NCBI GenBank assembly: GCA_017415945.1
Contig: JAFQDR010000013.1
Location: 1 to 7,978, forward strand
DNA: 7,978 bases
Origin: Oscillospiraceae bacterium
GTDB taxonomy: Bacteria > Bacillota_A > Clostridia > Oscillospirales > Oscillospiraceae
Direction: 5' to 3'
Part shown: positions 1-6,240 of the stretch, piece after piece
How the letters are laid out: every line of letters begins with the position of its first letter
Position numbering within the stretch: the first letter of the stretch is position 1
Notes under the pieces: generated by a model
What the model was told of the DNA's origin: nothing
What the model saw: only the letters and a program-made list of their open reading frames with translations
The model's database searches: none
Position numbers and translations under genes: made by a program

Positions 1-32
1 AAAAATAATCGTTTATTTTGGAGGATACTAAA

Positions 33-836
33 ATGAAGAAGATTATCGCTATGATCCTGGCACTGGTCATGTGCTTCGCACTGGTCGCTTGCGGCGGCAA
101 CGATGATGCTGCAAACAACGACTCCGCAGATGCAGGCTTCACCACCGCAGTAGAAGGCAAGCTGTACGTTGCTACCAACGTTGCTTTCCCTCCCTATGAA
201 TACTACGAAGGCACCGAAGCTGTCGGTATCGACATGGATATCGCTCGTGCAATCGGCGAAAAGCTGGGTCTGGAAGTTGTAATCGAAGACATGGAATTTG
301 ACGCTATCAACGAATCCGTTAAGTCCGGTAAGTCCGACGTTGGCTTCGGCGGCATGACCGTTACCGAAGAACGTAAGGAAATCATCGACTTCACCGTTTC
401 CTACGCAACCGGCGTTCAGGTCGTTATCGTAAAGGAAGACAGCGCAATCGCTTCCGTTGACGATCTGTTTGCAGAAGGCGCAATGCACACCATCGGTGTT
501 CAGCGTAACACCACCGGCGACCTGTACACCACTTGGGATCTGGAAGACGCAGGTCTGGCAACCATCGACCGTTACTCCAAGGGTGCTGACGCTGTTCAGT
601 CTCTGGTAGCAGGCAAGGTTGACTGCGTTGTTATCGACAACGAACCCGCTAAGGCATTCGTTGCTGAAAACGAAGGTCTGAAGATTCTGGATACCGCTTA
701 CGCTCTGGAAGAATACGCAGCATCCGTTTCCAAGGACAACCCCGAGCTGTACGCAGCTATCAACGGCGCTCTGGAAGAACTGATTGCTGACGGCACCGTA
801 GCTGCTATCGTAGAAAAGTACATCCCCGCTGCATAA
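33..836 (+). CDS. Amino acid ABC transporter substrate-binding lipoprotein
   Basis: This is the extracellular receptor of a polar amino acid importer (SBP family 3, Pfam SBP_bac_3 type), tethered to the outer face of the membrane. The 267-residue product has a Lys-Lys start, a hydrophobic signal segment (residues 4-17) and a lipobox LVAC with Cys20 as the expected lipidated residue, then a short Gly/Asn/Asp-rich linker. The mature part has the family pattern FPPYEY (52-57), GIDMDIA (65-71), MTVTEERKEIIDF (108-120) with Arg114 as the likely carboxylate ligand, and Asp202 in the second lobe as the likely amino-group ligand. The ATG at 33 was chosen because GGAGG at 20-24 is 8 bases upstream; a TTG at 18 in the same frame would leave that site inside the gene. 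The permease and ATPase follow. The exact amino acid cannot be read from the sequence. Codon use is strongly biased, consistent with high expression. Confidence 0.93.
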   Translation: MKKIIAMILALVMCFALVACGGNDDAANNDSADAGFTTAVEGKLYVATNVAFPPYEYYEGTEAVGIDMDIARAIGEKLGLEVVIEDMEFDAINESVKSGKSDVGFGGMTVTEERKEIIDFTVSYATGVQVVIVKEDSAIASVDDLFAEGAMHTIGVQRNTTGDLYTTWDLEDAGLATIDRYSKGADAVQSLVAGKVDCVVIDNEPAKAFVAENEGLKILDTAYALEEYAASVSKDNPELYAAINGALEELIADGTVAAIVEKYIPAA

Positions 837-871
837 TCACAGCAAACACAAAGTTGTAATGACATGATCCG

Positions 872-902
872 CAAGGGGCTCAAATTTTGAGCCCCTTGTT
901 TC
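872..902 (+). terminator. Intercistronic hairpin between receptor and permease genes
   Basis: A near-perfect inverted repeat pairs CAAGGGGCTCAAA (872-884) with its complement ending at 898, giving a stem of 11-12 bp with a 3-5 base loop, followed by a short and interrupted T-run (TTGTTTCA). It sits 36 bases after the receptor stop codon and ahead of the permease ribosome binding site. With such a poor T-tract it is more likely a partial terminator or an mRNA-stabilising structure than a full stop. That fits the usual need for more receptor than membrane components (inference). Confidence 0.75.
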
Positions 903-926
903 ACAATTTATTGAAGGAGTGTAAAC

Positions 927-1712
927 ATGAACAGAGCCACACCCGGTCAGCTCTGGCCGCAGGTCGCACCCGAATGGATGCTGAACCTACCCGAAGGTCT
1001 GGAAGACCTGTTTTACAGATTTTATAAGAGCTTGATCTTCGACAACCGCTATGAAATGTACATCGAAGGTCTGAAAAACACCCTGATCCTCACCTTCTTT
1101 GCACTGATGATCGGCATTGTGATCGGCGTTGTTGTGGCAATGATCCGTGTTACCTGGGACAAAAACGGCGAAGAAATGAAGGGCGCACCCAAGGTCCTTC
1201 TCAAGATCGCAAACGCTGTTTGTCAGATCTACCTGACCGTGATCCGCGGCACCCCCGTTATCGTGCAGGTTATGATTATGAACTTCGTCATTTTCGCCAC
1301 CAGCAGAAATAAGCTGATGATCGGTGCATTGTCCTTCGGCATCAACTCCGGTGCATACGTTGCGGAAATTATCCGCGGCGGCATTATGTCCGTTGATGCA
1401 GGTCAGATGGAAGCAGGCCGCAGCTTGGGCTTCGGCTATGTTCCCACCATGCAGCATATCATTCTGCCTCAGGCGTTCAAGAACGTACTGCCCACTCTGG
1501 CAAACGAATTCATCGTTCTGCTGAAGGAAACCTCCGTTGCGGGCTACATCGGTCTGACCGACCTGACCTACGCAGGCAACATCGTCGGCGGCAACAGCTA
1601 CGACTACTTGTTCCCCCTGCTGGTCACCGCAATCATCTATCTGATCATGGTCATGTTCTTTACCTATTTGGTAGGCAGACTGGAAAGGAGACTGAGAAAC
1701 AGTGAGCGCTAA
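927..1712 (+). CDS. Amino acid ABC transporter permease (HisM/GlnP family)
   Basis: This is the membrane-spanning subunit of the polar amino acid importer. The 261-residue protein has an N-terminal extension of about 45 residues before the first strong transmembrane segment (about 51-74). Further membrane segments lie near 97-125, 130-150, 190-210 and 228-250. The RGTP motif at 107-110 is typical of the HisMQ/GlnP permeases. The EAA loop that docks on the ATPase is clear at about 162-181 (EAGRSLGFG then ILPQ), followed by LPTLANEF. The C-terminus is a basic tail ([11 protein letters not shown]). The start is set by AAGGAGT at 914-920, 6 bases before the ATG. The last 11 bases overlap the ATPase gene, so the two are likely translationally coupled. 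Only one permease gene is present, so a homodimer is expected (inference). Confidence 0.94.
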   Translation: MNRATPGQLWPQVAPEWMLNLPEGLEDLFYRFYKSLIFDNRYEMYIEGLKNTLILTFFALMIGIVIGVVVAMIRVTWDKNGEEMKGAPKVLLKIANAVCQIYLTVIRGTPVIVQVMIMNFVIFATSRNKLMIGALSFGINSGAYVAEIIRGGIMSVDAGQMEAGRSLGFGYVPTMQHIILPQAFKNVLPTLANEFIVLLKETSVAGYIGLTDLTYAGNIVGGNSYDYLFPLLVTAIIYLIMVMFFTYLVGRLERRLRNSER

Positions 1713-2445
1713 TCCCATTATCAAAGCCATCAATGTAGAAAAGCATTATAATCAGGGTACCATTCACGCTTTGGACGGCGTCACCGCTTCCATCGAAAAG
1801 GGTGAAGTTGTGTGCATCATCGGTCCCTCCGGCTCCGGTAAGTCTACCTTCCTGCGCTGCCTGAATCTGCTGGAAAAGCCCACAAGCGGCAGCATCTTCT
1901 TTGAAGGCGTAGACATCACCGCAAAGAAGGCCAACATCAATCTGCACCGTCAGAAGATGGGCATGGTATTCCAGCACTTTAACCTGTTCCCCCACATGAC
2001 CATTCTCAAGAATATGACGCTGGCTCCCATGAAGCTCCACGGCAAAAGCAAGGAAGAAGCGGAAGCTATGGCAATGTCTCTGCTGAACCGTGTTGGTCTG
2101 GGCGACCGTGCCAACGCATATCCCAGCCAGCTGTCCGGTGGTCAGAAGCAGCGTGTGGCCATTGTCCGCGCACTGTGCATGGAACCCGAGGTCATGCTCT
2201 TTGACGAACCTACCTCCGCACTGGACCCCGAAATGGTCGGCGAAGTTCTGGACGTTATGAAGGGCCTTGCAAAAGAAGGTATGACCATGGTACTGGTCAC
2301 CCACGAAATGGGTTTTGCAAAGGAAGTTGCCGACCGTGTCATCTTCATGGCAGACGGCAAAATCGTGGAAGAAGGCACCCCTGCCGAGATCTTCACCAAC
2401 CCCAAGCAGCCCCGTACCAAGGATTTCCTTGCAAAGGTTCTGTAA
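1702..2445 (+). CDS. Amino acid ABC transporter ATP-binding protein
   Basis: This is the cytoplasmic ATPase that powers the importer, of the GlnQ/HisP class. The 247-residue protein is the normal length and has all the nucleotide-binding elements: Walker [10 protein letters not shown] (41-49), Q-loop Gln91 in [10 protein letters not shown], signature LSGGQKQR (144-151), Walker B VMLFDEP (164-170), D-loop SALD (172-175) and switch His201 in VTHEMGFA. The start is a GTG at 1702 that lies inside the permease gene (11-base overlap), with AAAGGAG at 1684-1690 as ribosome binding site 11 bases upstream. The GTG gives the usual short N-terminus before the conserved INVEKHY strand, so no upstream start is needed. 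A terminator follows at once, closing the three-gene unit. No defects were seen. Confidence 0.96.
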   Translation: MSANPIIKAINVEKHYNQGTIHALDGVTASIEKGEVVCIIGPSGSGKSTFLRCLNLLEKPTSGSIFFEGVDITAKKANINLHRQKMGMVFQHFNLFPHMTILKNMTLAPMKLHGKSKEEAEAMAMSLLNRVGLGDRANAYPSQLSGGQKQRVAIVRALCMEPEVMLFDEPTSALDPEMVGEVLDVMKGLAKEGMTMVLVTHEMGFAKEVADRVIFMADGKIVEEGTPAEIFTNPKQPRTKDFLAKVL

Positions 2446-2465
2446 TTGCATCACATCTGTATCGC

Positions 2466-2508
2466 AACAGCCACAGCAAATTCGCTGTGGCTGTTCTTGT
2501 TTTCATTT
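2466..2508 (+). terminator. Intrinsic terminator of the amino acid ABC operon
   Basis: A perfect 12-bp stem pairs AACAGCCACAGC (2466-2477) with GCTGTGGCTGTT (2484-2495) around a 6-base loop. A T-rich run (CTTGTTTTCATTTT) follows. It starts 20 bases after the ATPase stop codon. Its T-tract overlaps the proposed -35 box of the next gene. Confidence 0.9.
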
Positions 2509-2525
2509 TCTCCCTGTGATAGTAT
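2497..2525 (+). promoter_or_regulatory. Putative sigma-A promoter for the S66 peptidase gene
   Basis: TTGTTT (2497-2502) and TAGTAT (2520-2525) are separated by 17 bases, and TG at 2517-2518 forms an extended -10 (TGA-TAGTAT). The predicted start of transcription, near 2532, lies just before the ribosome binding site at about 2534-2539, which implies a very short leader. The -35 match is moderate and lies in a terminator T-tract, so the call rests mainly on spacing and the extended -10. Confidence 0.42.
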
Positions 2526-2548
2526 GGTACGAAAAGGAGTGACGGTAT

Positions 2549-3586
2549 ATGAAAGCAGCAAAACTGAAAGAAAACATCACAATCGGAGTCTTCTCCTCAT
2601 CCTCCCCTATTTCGGCTACTGTCCCCACACGCTATCAACGTGGGAAAGCATATTTGGAGTCAAAGGGTCTTCGAGTCATTGACGGATCGCTTTTCGGCAA
2701 GCAGGACGGCTACCGTTCGGGAAGCATCCAAGAGCGAGCCCGTGAATTTAATCAGCTGCTGTACAATGATGAAGTCCGGATCTTAATGGCTTCCATCGGC
2801 GGCAATAACTCCAATTCCATACTGCCCTATATTGATTATGACTATTTGCGGCAACACCCCAAGGTCATCATCGGGTATTCCGATACTACTGCCCTACTGC
2901 TGGGGATCTATGCAAGAACAGGTCTCGTCACGTTTTATGGCCCCGCGCTGGCCTCTTCCTTTGGCGAGTTTCCTCCCTTTGTGGATCGAACATTTGAGTC
3001 TTTCAAATCCATCCTATTGGACAAATTACAGCTTCCTTATGAATACAAAATACCCGCTGTATGGACGGACGAATTTATCAGCTGGAACGAACAGGATCGC
3101 AGCAAAACAGAATACATCAACCAATGGATAACCGTATGCCCCGGAGCTTGCGAAGGCAGATTGATCGGAGGAAATCTCAACACCATGCAGGGCATCTTCG
3201 GCACGGAGTATATGCCCGAAATCAAGCAGGGTGATATTCTGCTGCTTGAAGACTCCCTAAAGGATGCAGCTACCATCGAACGCTCCTTTTCTCTGCTGAA
3301 ATTAGCGGGGGTATTTGATAAAATCGGCGGCATTATTCTGGGAAAGCACGAGCAATTTGACGACAACGGAACCGGCAGAAGGCCTTATGAGATTCTCATG
3401 GAGGTAATGGGACAATGCAGCATCCCCTTCCTTGCGGAGTTTGATTGCTGCCACACCCACCCCATGTTTACCATGCCCATTGGCTGTCAAATACAATTGG
3501 ATGCTACCAATCGCAAGGTCACGCTATTGGAAAATCCGCTGACGGAAAATCCTTCAACTTGTCATCAAGGTCATTGTATATTATAA
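2549..3586 (+). CDS. S66 family serine peptidase (LD-carboxypeptidase / MccF-like)
   Basis: The 345-residue protein belongs to peptidase family S66, which includes cytoplasmic LD-carboxypeptidases that trim murein tetrapeptides and MccF, which cleaves peptidyl-nucleotide antibiotics of the microcin C type. The catalytic residues are inferred by motif: nucleophile Ser111 in IIGYSDTTAL, Glu234 in LLLEDS, and His302 in CCHTHPMFTMPIG. Other family signatures are ILMASIGGNNSN (78-89) and RLIGGNL (204-210). Length (MccF is about 344 residues; typical LdcA is shorter, about 300) and an inserted segment with Trp172 and Trp179 before the glycine-rich part favour the MccF-like branch. No signal peptide is visible, so it should act in the cytoplasm. 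AAAGGAGTGA about 2533-2542 supports the ATG at 2549. There is no microcin or peptide-antibiotic gene beside it. Codon use is less biased than in the preceding transporter genes. True substrate unknown. Confidence 0.88.
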   Translation: MKAAKLKENITIGVFSSSSPISATVPTRYQRGKAYLESKGLRVIDGSLFGKQDGYRSGSIQERAREFNQLLYNDEVRILMASIGGNNSNSILPYIDYDYLRQHPKVIIGYSDTTALLLGIYARTGLVTFYGPALASSFGEFPPFVDRTFESFKSILLDKLQLPYEYKIPAVWTDEFISWNEQDRSKTEYINQWITVCPGACEGRLIGGNLNTMQGIFGTEYMPEIKQGDILLLEDSLKDAATIERSFSLLKLAGVFDKIGGIILGKHEQFDDNGTGRRPYEILMEVMGQCSIPFLAEFDCCHTHPMFTMPIGCQIQLDATNRKVTLLENPLTENPSTCHQGHCIL

Positions 3587-3587
3587 T
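3559..3587 (+). promoter_or_regulatory. Strong promoter-like sequence for mnmA
   Basis: TTGTCA (3559-3564) and TATAAT (3582-3587) are separated by exactly 17 bases and match the sigma-A consensus at 11 of 12 positions. The -10 box covers the TAA stop codon of the upstream peptidase gene (3584-3586). The predicted transcription start, near 3594, gives mnmA a short leader with its ribosome binding site at 3606-3610. Confidence 0.68.
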
Positions 3588-3616
3588 AAACCAAACCAAC
3601 GAAACGAGGTACGACC

Positions 3617-4666
3617 ATGAAAAAAGCCATGATCGGTATGAGCGGCGGGGTAGACTCCTCCGTTGCCGCATACCTCACGTTAAAAAACGGATATGACTGT
3701 CTGGGTATGACCATGCGGCTGTATGACCACGAATACAGCGTTGACTATACCCCCAACAATGACGCGGAGGATGCCCGCCGTGTGGCCGAGCTGCTGGGGA
3801 TCCCCTTCCGTGTATTTAATCTGCAGCAGGAGTTTCGCAGCTGTGTCATTGACCGCTTCATCCGTACCTATGAGGAAGGTGCAACCCCAAACCCCTGCAT
3901 TGACTGCAACAAGCACATGAAGTTCGGTAAGGTCTTTGAAATCATGGACGAGATGGGCATTGACTATGTTGTTACGGGGCATTACGCGCAAATCGCCTAT
4001 GAAAACGGACGGTGGCTGCTGAAGAAGGGGCTTGACCACAGCAAGGATCAATCCTATTTCCTGTATAATCTCACCCAGGAACAGCTGGCCCGCACCCTCT
4101 TCCCTCTCGGCTCCATGAGCAAGGCGGAGGCCCGCCGGATCGCCGAGGAGCAAGGTTTCCTCAACGCCCGCAAACGTGACAGTCAGGACATCTGCTTCGT
4201 TCCCGATGGGGATTACGTGGGCTTCATTGAGCGTTGCACAGGCAAATGCTTCCCCGAGGGTGATTTTGTGGACTGCAGCGGCAAAAAGCTGGGAACCCAC
4301 AAGGGTCTGCTCCGCTATACCGTCGGGCAGCGCAAGGGTCTGGGTCTTGCCCTCCCCGCCCCTATGTATGTGAAAGAAAAGGACGTAGACGGAAACCGTG
4401 TCATCCTCTGCTCCAATGAGGAGCTGTTCACCACAGAGCTGGACGCAAAGGATTTCAACTGGATCGCATTCGATCGTCCCGATTCCTCTATCCGCTGCAG
4501 CGCCAGAGTACGCTACAAGCACGCAGAACAGCCTGCTGTGGTCACCCCCACAGGCCCCGACACTGTACACATTGTATTTGAAAGCCCCGTCCGCGCCATC
4601 TCAAAGGGTCAGGCAGTGGTTCTCTATGACGGCGACACCGTCATCGGTGGCGGCACCATTGTGTAA
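3617..4666 (+). CDS. mnmA: tRNA-specific 2-thiouridylase MnmA
   Basis: MnmA activates U34 of the tRNAs for Lys, Glu and Gln by adenylation and inserts sulfur to give 2-thiouridine, the s2 part of mnm5s2U. The 349-residue protein has the N-terminal PP-loop SGGVDSS (9-15), the motif NPCIDCNKHMKFG (92-104), TGHYAQI (120-126), DQSYFLY (144-150), DSQDICF (188-194) and YTVGQRKGLG (234-243). Cys97 and Cys193 correspond to the two catalytic cysteines of E. coli MnmA (Cys102 and Cys199). Cys94 stands where E. coli has Asp99, giving a CxxC plus distant Cys arrangement. GAGGT at 3606-3610 lies 6 bases before the ATG. A consensus-like promoter lies just upstream. The end converges on ribU across a shared terminator. 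No truncation was seen. Confidence 0.96.
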   Translation: MKKAMIGMSGGVDSSVAAYLTLKNGYDCLGMTMRLYDHEYSVDYTPNNDAEDARRVAELLGIPFRVFNLQQEFRSCVIDRFIRTYEEGATPNPCIDCNKHMKFGKVFEIMDEMGIDYVVTGHYAQIAYENGRWLLKKGLDHSKDQSYFLYNLTQEQLARTLFPLGSMSKAEARRIAEEQGFLNARKRDSQDICFVPDGDYVGFIERCTGKCFPEGDFVDCSGKKLGTHKGLLRYTVGQRKGLGLALPAPMYVKEKDVDGNRVILCSNEELFTTELDAKDFNWIAFDRPDSSIRCSARVRYKHAEQPAVVTPTGPDTVHIVFESPVRAISKGQAVVLYDGDTVIGGGTIV

Positions 4667-4672
4667 GACACG

Positions 4673-4715
4673 AAAAAGCTCCCTCCCGTTTTGGGAAGGA
4701 GCTTTGACTTTTTAA
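4673..4715. terminator. Bidirectional terminator between mnmA and ribU
   Basis: AAAGCTCCCTCCC (4675-4687) pairs with GGGAAGGAGCTTT (4693-4705), a 13-position stem with one C-A mismatch and a 5-base loop. On the + strand it is followed by GACTTTTTAA; on the - strand the A-run at 4673-4677 gives a T-tract. It can therefore end transcripts from both convergent genes. The + strand T-run reaches the last codon region of ribU. Confidence 0.85.
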
Positions 4716-5431
4716 TGATGTCTGTCCAGCAGGAGCCGTTCTACGCGCTTGTACAACAGGTATGTAATGACCGACACCAATACACCCTTCAGCAGATTAA
4801 AGGGCACGACACAGAACATAACCAGTGTACCTACGCTTGTTACAGAAGAGTTGATGGCAGTGCCCATGCCTACGATGGCTTCCAAAGGCATACCGAACAG
4901 CTGTGCGAACTTGGGGATCAGGTAGTAAGCATTGAACATACTGCCGAAAACAGTCATGCACAGGGTACCCAGCGCCATGCCGCCGATGGCAGAGCCCTTA
5001 CACTTGCGCACATGGTAGAAGATGGATGCGGGGAGGACGAAGCTGCAGCCCACAACAAAGTTTGCAAAGTCGCCCACAAAGGCAGTGGTGGTACCCTTCA
5101 GCAGGAGCTTGAGAATGACCTTAGCCAGTTCGGTGGTGACACCCGCTACGGGTCCCAGGAAGAAGGTACAGATCATGACAGGCACTTCACTGAAGTCAAT
5201 TTCATAGAAGCTGGGAGCGAAGAACAGAGGGATCTCAAAGAACATCAGTACCGCCGCAATGACGGAGAACATAGCAATATACGCAATACGGCGAGCGGGC
5301 GTAACTTGCTTAACGGTTTTCAGCACATACTTTTCAAACAGGAAGGCCACCAGATACAGTCCCAAAAATACCAACAGGCATACTGCCAAAAAGGACAGAT
5401 TCTCTTTTGCGGATTCAATCAGTTTACTCAT
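4712..5431 (-). CDS. ribU: Riboflavin ECF transporter S component RibU
   Basis: RibU is the membrane S component that binds riboflavin and works with the shared ECF energising module, which is not in this window. The 239-residue protein is almost wholly hydrophobic. It has the RibU-type motif FYEIDFSEVPVMI (75-87) followed by FFLGPVAG, then VGDFANFVVG (119-128), FNAYYLIP (166-173), and a C-terminal FNLLKGVLVS (211-220) helix. The function is strongly supported by the FMN riboswitch in its leader. The ATG at 5431 is preceded by GAGGTG (5444-5439 on the - strand) at 7 bases. The reading frame stays open up to 5524, but that part runs through the riboswitch terminator and aptamer edge and is not coding. 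The N-terminus has an extra hydrophobic helix (about 12-32) ahead of the six-helix S-component core. Confidence 0.92.
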   Translation of the reverse strand: MSKLIESAKENLSFLAVCLLVFLGLYLVAFLFEKYVLKTVKQVTPARRIAYIAMFSVIAAVLMFFEIPLFFAPSFYEIDFSEVPVMICTFFLGPVAGVTTELAKVILKLLLKGTTTAFVGDFANFVVGCSFVLPASIFYHVRKCKGSAIGGMALGTLCMTVFGSMFNAYYLIPKFAQLFGMPLEAIVGMGTAINSSVTSVGTLVMFCVVPFNLLKGVLVSVITYLLYKRVERLLLDRHH

Positions 5432-5450
5432 TGTTTTGCACCTCGTAAAA

Positions 5451-5490
5451 TAAAATAAAAAACGCCCATCAGACCATTGCCTAACGGACG
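5451..5490 (-). terminator. Riboswitch-controlled terminator in the ribU leader
   Basis: On the - strand, CGTCCGTTAGGC (from 5490) pairs with GTCTGATGGGCG (ending at 5463) as a 12-bp stem with several G-U pairs and an AATG tetraloop. TTTTTTATTTTATTTT follows. It lies between the FMN aptamer and the ribU ribosome binding site, in the place expected of an expression platform acting by premature termination. The competing antiterminator pairing was not worked out with certainty; ATTGC just after the aptamer could pair with GCAAT in the terminator, which is only a weak candidate. Confidence 0.78.
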
Positions 5491-5511
5491 CACACATATC
5501 TTTTGCGATGC

Positions 5512-5622
5512 AATCTTCTCTCATCCAGACTATACTGTCGGTATCGGAATTTCACCGATTCATGCCCTAACAGGCTCGCGGACTATACCGCCGGTGGGGA
5601 ATTACGCCCCGCCCCGAAGACA
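5512..5622 (-). ncRNA. FMN riboswitch (RFN element) upstream of ribU
   Basis: The - strand shows the conserved blocks of the RFN element in order: TCTTCGGGGCGGGGCG at the 5' side, AATTCCCCACCGGCGGT, AGTCCGCGAGCC, ATCGGTGAAATTCCGAT, CCGACAGT, and AGTCTGGATGAGAGAAGA at the 3' side. Helix P1 forms from TCTTC near 5620-5616 and GAAGA near 5518-5514. The aptamer binds FMN; here, with a terminator between it and ribU, ligand binding should lower riboflavin importer expression. The match to the known consensus is close enough to be confident without a covariance search. Confidence 0.97.
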
Positions 5623-5646
5623 ACGATATAAGGTTGTTATGCTTGT

Positions 5647-5674
5647 ATTATACCCCATGAAATAAAAATTGCAA
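5647..5674 (-). promoter_or_regulatory. Promoter of the ribU leader
   Basis: On the - strand, TTGCAA (5674-5669) and a perfect TATAAT (5652-5647) are separated by 16 bases. Transcription would start near 5640, about 18 bases before the aptamer, giving a leader of roughly 210 bases. The -35 hexamer is the same palindrome used by the divergent promoter. Confidence 0.65.
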
Positions 5675-5697
5675 TATCGGAAAAATGCATATATAAT
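5669..5697 (+). promoter_or_regulatory. Promoter of the SLOG / CrtO-like gene pair
   Basis: TTGCAA (5669-5674) and a perfect TATAAT (5692-5697) are separated by 17 bases. The predicted transcription start, near 5704, is close to the ribosome binding site at 5719-5723. The -35 matches the consensus at 4 of 6 positions only, but position and -10 are good. Confidence 0.62.
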
Positions 5698-5730
5698 AGA
5701 ATCAAAATTCTACGACCTGAGGTGTGCGCC

Positions 5731-6240
5731 ATGGCAGACAAGAAACCCGCCTGCAGCTTCACGGGACACCGCGCTGCCAAGCTCCCCTGGGGCTTCAATG
5801 AGCAGGATCCCCGCTGTGTACAACTGAAGAAACAGATCTACGATGCCATCGATGCCATTTACGATTCCGGTGTCCGCCACTATATCTGCGGCATGGCAAA
5901 CGGCTGCGATATGTATTTCGGCGAGGCGGTGCTGGAGCTGAAGAAGGTCAAGAAGGACGTGACCTTGGAAGCAGCGGTTCCCTTTGCGGGACAGGCCGAC
6001 CACTGGAAGGAGCCCGAAAAATCACGCTGGCAGCGCATTTACACAGGCAGCGACTACATCACCGTGGTCAGCAAAAGCTACACCAAGGACTGCATGAACA
6101 AGCGGAACCGCTACATGGTGGATAACTGCAGTGTCCTTTTGGCAGCCTATAACGGCACCAAGGGCGGCACCCAAAATACCATTCTCTACGGTATCCGCAG
6201 TAAAAAGGAAGTTATTCAAATTCCCATAGATGAAAAATAA
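5731..6240 (+). CDS. SLOG family protein (DUF1273, YpsA-like)
   Basis: The 169-residue protein resembles the DUF1273/YpsA group of the SLOG superfamily, a Rossmann-like fold thought to bind nucleotides or nucleotide-derived ligands. Visible signatures are FTGHR (10-14), CGMANGCDMYFGE (53-65), AVPFAGQADHW (82-92), and the C-terminal part NKRNRYMVDNCSVLLAAYNG (123-142) followed by TKGGTQNTI. It has no signal or membrane segment, so it is cytoplasmic. B. subtilis YpsA has been linked to cell division, but whether that role holds here is unknown. GAGGT at 5719-5723 lies 7 bases before the ATG at 5731; a GTG at 5722 in frame overlaps the ribosome binding site and was rejected. The next gene overlaps its end by 11 bases, so the two are probably coupled. 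Confidence 0.85.
   Translation: MADKKPACSFTGHRAAKLPWGFNEQDPRCVQLKKQIYDAIDAIYDSGVRHYICGMANGCDMYFGEAVLELKKVKKDVTLEAAVPFAGQADHWKEPEKSRWQRIYTGSDYITVVSKSYTKDCMNKRNRYMVDNCSVLLAAYNGTKGGTQNTILYGIRSKKEVIQIPIDEK

Noticed and set aside
18..32. TTG start five codons upstream for the receptor lipoprotein
   Set aside because: It would place acidic residues ahead of the Lys-Lys signal peptide and put the GGAGG site inside the gene; ATG at 33 is better.
987..1733. 248-codon open frame on the - strand opposite the permease gene
   Set aside because: Antisense shadow of a well-supported permease; the product is low-complexity, rich in Asp, His and Gln, with no start signal.
1660..2454. 264-codon open frame on the - strand opposite the ATPase gene
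   Set aside because: Antisense shadow; the sense strand has all ABC ATPase motifs and the antisense product is Cys/His-rich without a recognisable domain.
3680..4570. 296-codon open frame on the - strand opposite mnmA
   Set aside because: Antisense shadow of mnmA; no ribosome binding site and no recognisable domain.
4691..5458. 255-codon open frame on the + strand opposite ribU
   Set aside because: It is antisense to a clear RibU protein, has no ribosome binding site, begins in a terminator, and encodes a His/Gln-rich sequence with no family resemblance. It is open only because of codon bias on the other strand.
5432..5524. N-terminal extension of ribU to an upstream ATG
   Set aside because: The added codons run through the riboswitch terminator and the 3' edge of the aptamer, and a good ribosome binding site precedes the ATG at 5431.
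5722..5730. GTG start for the SLOG protein
   Set aside because: The GTG overlaps the GAGGT ribosome binding site that correctly spaces the ATG at 5731.
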